The translations under genes were made by a program, and so were the position numbers. A DNA stretch of 29,508 nucleotides from an uncultured Muribaculaceae bacterium (GTDB lineage: Bacteria > Bacteroidota > Bacteroidia > Bacteroidales > Muribaculaceae), in the NCBI GenBank assembly GCA_910586595.1, contig CAJUJB010000032.1, positions 1 to 29,508 of the forward strand, given 5' to 3'. Position 1 is the first letter of the stretch. Each line of letters begins with the position of its first letter. Shown one piece after another: positions 28,756 through 29,508 of this stretch. Below the pieces are notes generated by a model. It had not been told where the DNA came from and did not search any database. It saw nothing but the letters and a program-made list of their open reading frames with translations.

Positions 28756-29508
28756 TCAGTTCTCGAGGTTGATGCTCAGGCCAAGACCGCGGAGCTCGTG
28801 GAGGAGTACGTTGAGCGACTCGGGGATGCCGGGGGTAGGCATCGGATCGCCCTTGACGATTGCCTCGTAAGCCTTGCTGCGGCCATTGACGTCGTCACTC
28901 TTGATGGTGAGGATTTCCTGAAGGATGTGGGCGGCGCCGAATGCTTCGAGCGCCCATACTTCCATCTCACCGAAACGCTGGCCACCGAACTGTGCCTTAC
29001 CGCCCAGAGGCTGCTGGGTGATGAGTGAATACGGGCCGATGCTTCGGGCGTGCATCTTGTCTTCAACCATGTGGCCGAGCTTGAGCATGTAGATCACACC
29101 TACGGTTGCAGGCTGGTCGAAACGCTCGCCGGTGCCACCGTCGTAGAGGTAGGTCTTACCATAGCGGGGAAGGCCGGCCTTGTCGGTCCATGCGTTGAGG
29201 TCGTCGAGGCTTGCACCGTCGAAGATCGGGGTGGCGAATTTCTCACCAAGCTCGCGGCCGGCCCAACCGAGCACGGTCTCGAACACCTGACCGAGGTTCA
29301 TACGCGAAGGCACACCCAGAGGGTTGAGGACAATGTCGACCGGAGTACCGTCGGAAAGGAAGGGCATATCTTCCTGGCGCACGATGCGCGATACAATACC
29401 CTTGTTACCGTGGCGACCTGCCATCTTGTCACCCACGCTGATCTTACGCTTCTTGGCGATGTAGACCTTGGCGATCTGCATGATGCCTGAGGGGAGCTCG
29501 TCACCGAT
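28756..29508 (-). CDS. rpoB: DNA-directed RNA polymerase subunit beta, C-terminal 250 residues (truncated by window edge)
   Basis: The frame is open through base 29508, so the gene starts outside the window. The visible part contains the highly conserved KVYIAKKRKISVGDKMAGRH GNKG region (DKMAGRHGNKGIVS is the beta-subunit active-centre lysine/histidine block), EDMPFLSDGTPVDIVLNPLG and GVPSRMNLGQ, GVIYMLKLGHMVEDKMHARS, and the C-terminal clamp-contact KAQFGGQRFGEMEVWALEAFGAAH. It ends at GLSINLEN. It should form the core polymerase with RpoC, whose gene follows after 60 nt. The rifampicin region is not in the window. Confidence 0.99.
   Translation of the reverse strand: MGDELPSGIMQIAKVYIAKKRKISVGDKMAGRHGNKGIVSRIVRQEDMPFLSDGTPVDIVLNPLGVPSRMNLGQVFETVLGWAGRELGEKFATPIFDGASLDDLNAWTDKAGLPRYGKTYLYDGGTGERFDQPATVGVIYMLKLGHMVEDKMHARSIGPYSLITQQPLGGKAQFGGQRFGEMEVWALEAFGAAHILQEILTIKSDDVNGRSKAYEAIVKGDPMPTPGIPESLNVLLHELRGLGLSINLEN

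Overview
The window looks like a chromosome segment from a gut-type member of the Bacteroidales, perhaps Muribaculaceae-like (family-level guess only). The evidence is direct: several genes are preceded by the Bacteroidetes sigma-ABfr promoter pattern (TTG/TTTG, about 19-20 nt, TAnnTTTG); start codons lack Shine-Dalgarno sequences; there is a SusC/SusD/SusE/SusF-type outer-membrane glycan-uptake locus; several secreted proteins end in type IX secretion (T9SS)-like C-terminal sorting domains; and RpoB, RpoC, PheT and YebC are all recognisable.

Layout. Positions 1-109: 5' part of a tRNA-Arg(ACG) on the minus strand with its promoter. 275-3476 (+): a secreted metallophosphoesterase, then a two-gene unit coding a very small secreted protein with a T9SS-like tail and a 449-aa secreted protein of unknown function, closed by a terminator. 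3547-3932: a long leader. 3933-11281 (+): an operon of SusC-like TonB-dependent transporter, SusD-like lipoprotein, SusE-like lipoprotein and SusF-like lipoprotein, closed by a strong terminator. 11363-15530 (+): two more genes, each with its own promoter and terminator, for paralogous secreted proteins. The first (286 aa) has one pair of SusE/F-like beta-sandwich modules; the second (963 aa) has four such pairs in tandem; both end in the same short C-terminal motif. No glycoside hydrolase and no SusR-type regulator lies in the window.

15571-18931 (-): pheT followed by yebC, probably one transcript. 19026-22770 (-): a 1229-aa secreted multidomain protein with two nearly identical choice-of-anchor J domains and a T9SS-like tail. 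23013-23915 (+): a lone AT-richer TupA-like ATP-grasp gene, followed immediately by the C-terminal remnant of a BspA-type leucine-rich-repeat protein. 24297-29508 (-): rpoC and the 3' end of rpoB with the operon terminator.

Working together: the SusCDEF-like products should form a surface complex that binds an oligo- or polysaccharide (an alpha-glucan is the best guess from SusE/F similarity) and imports it across the outer membrane. The two paralogous secreted proteins downstream look like additional glycan-binding proteins outside the lipoprotein set, and are the most unusual part of the window. All functional statements rest on reading the translated sequence; no database search was possible.
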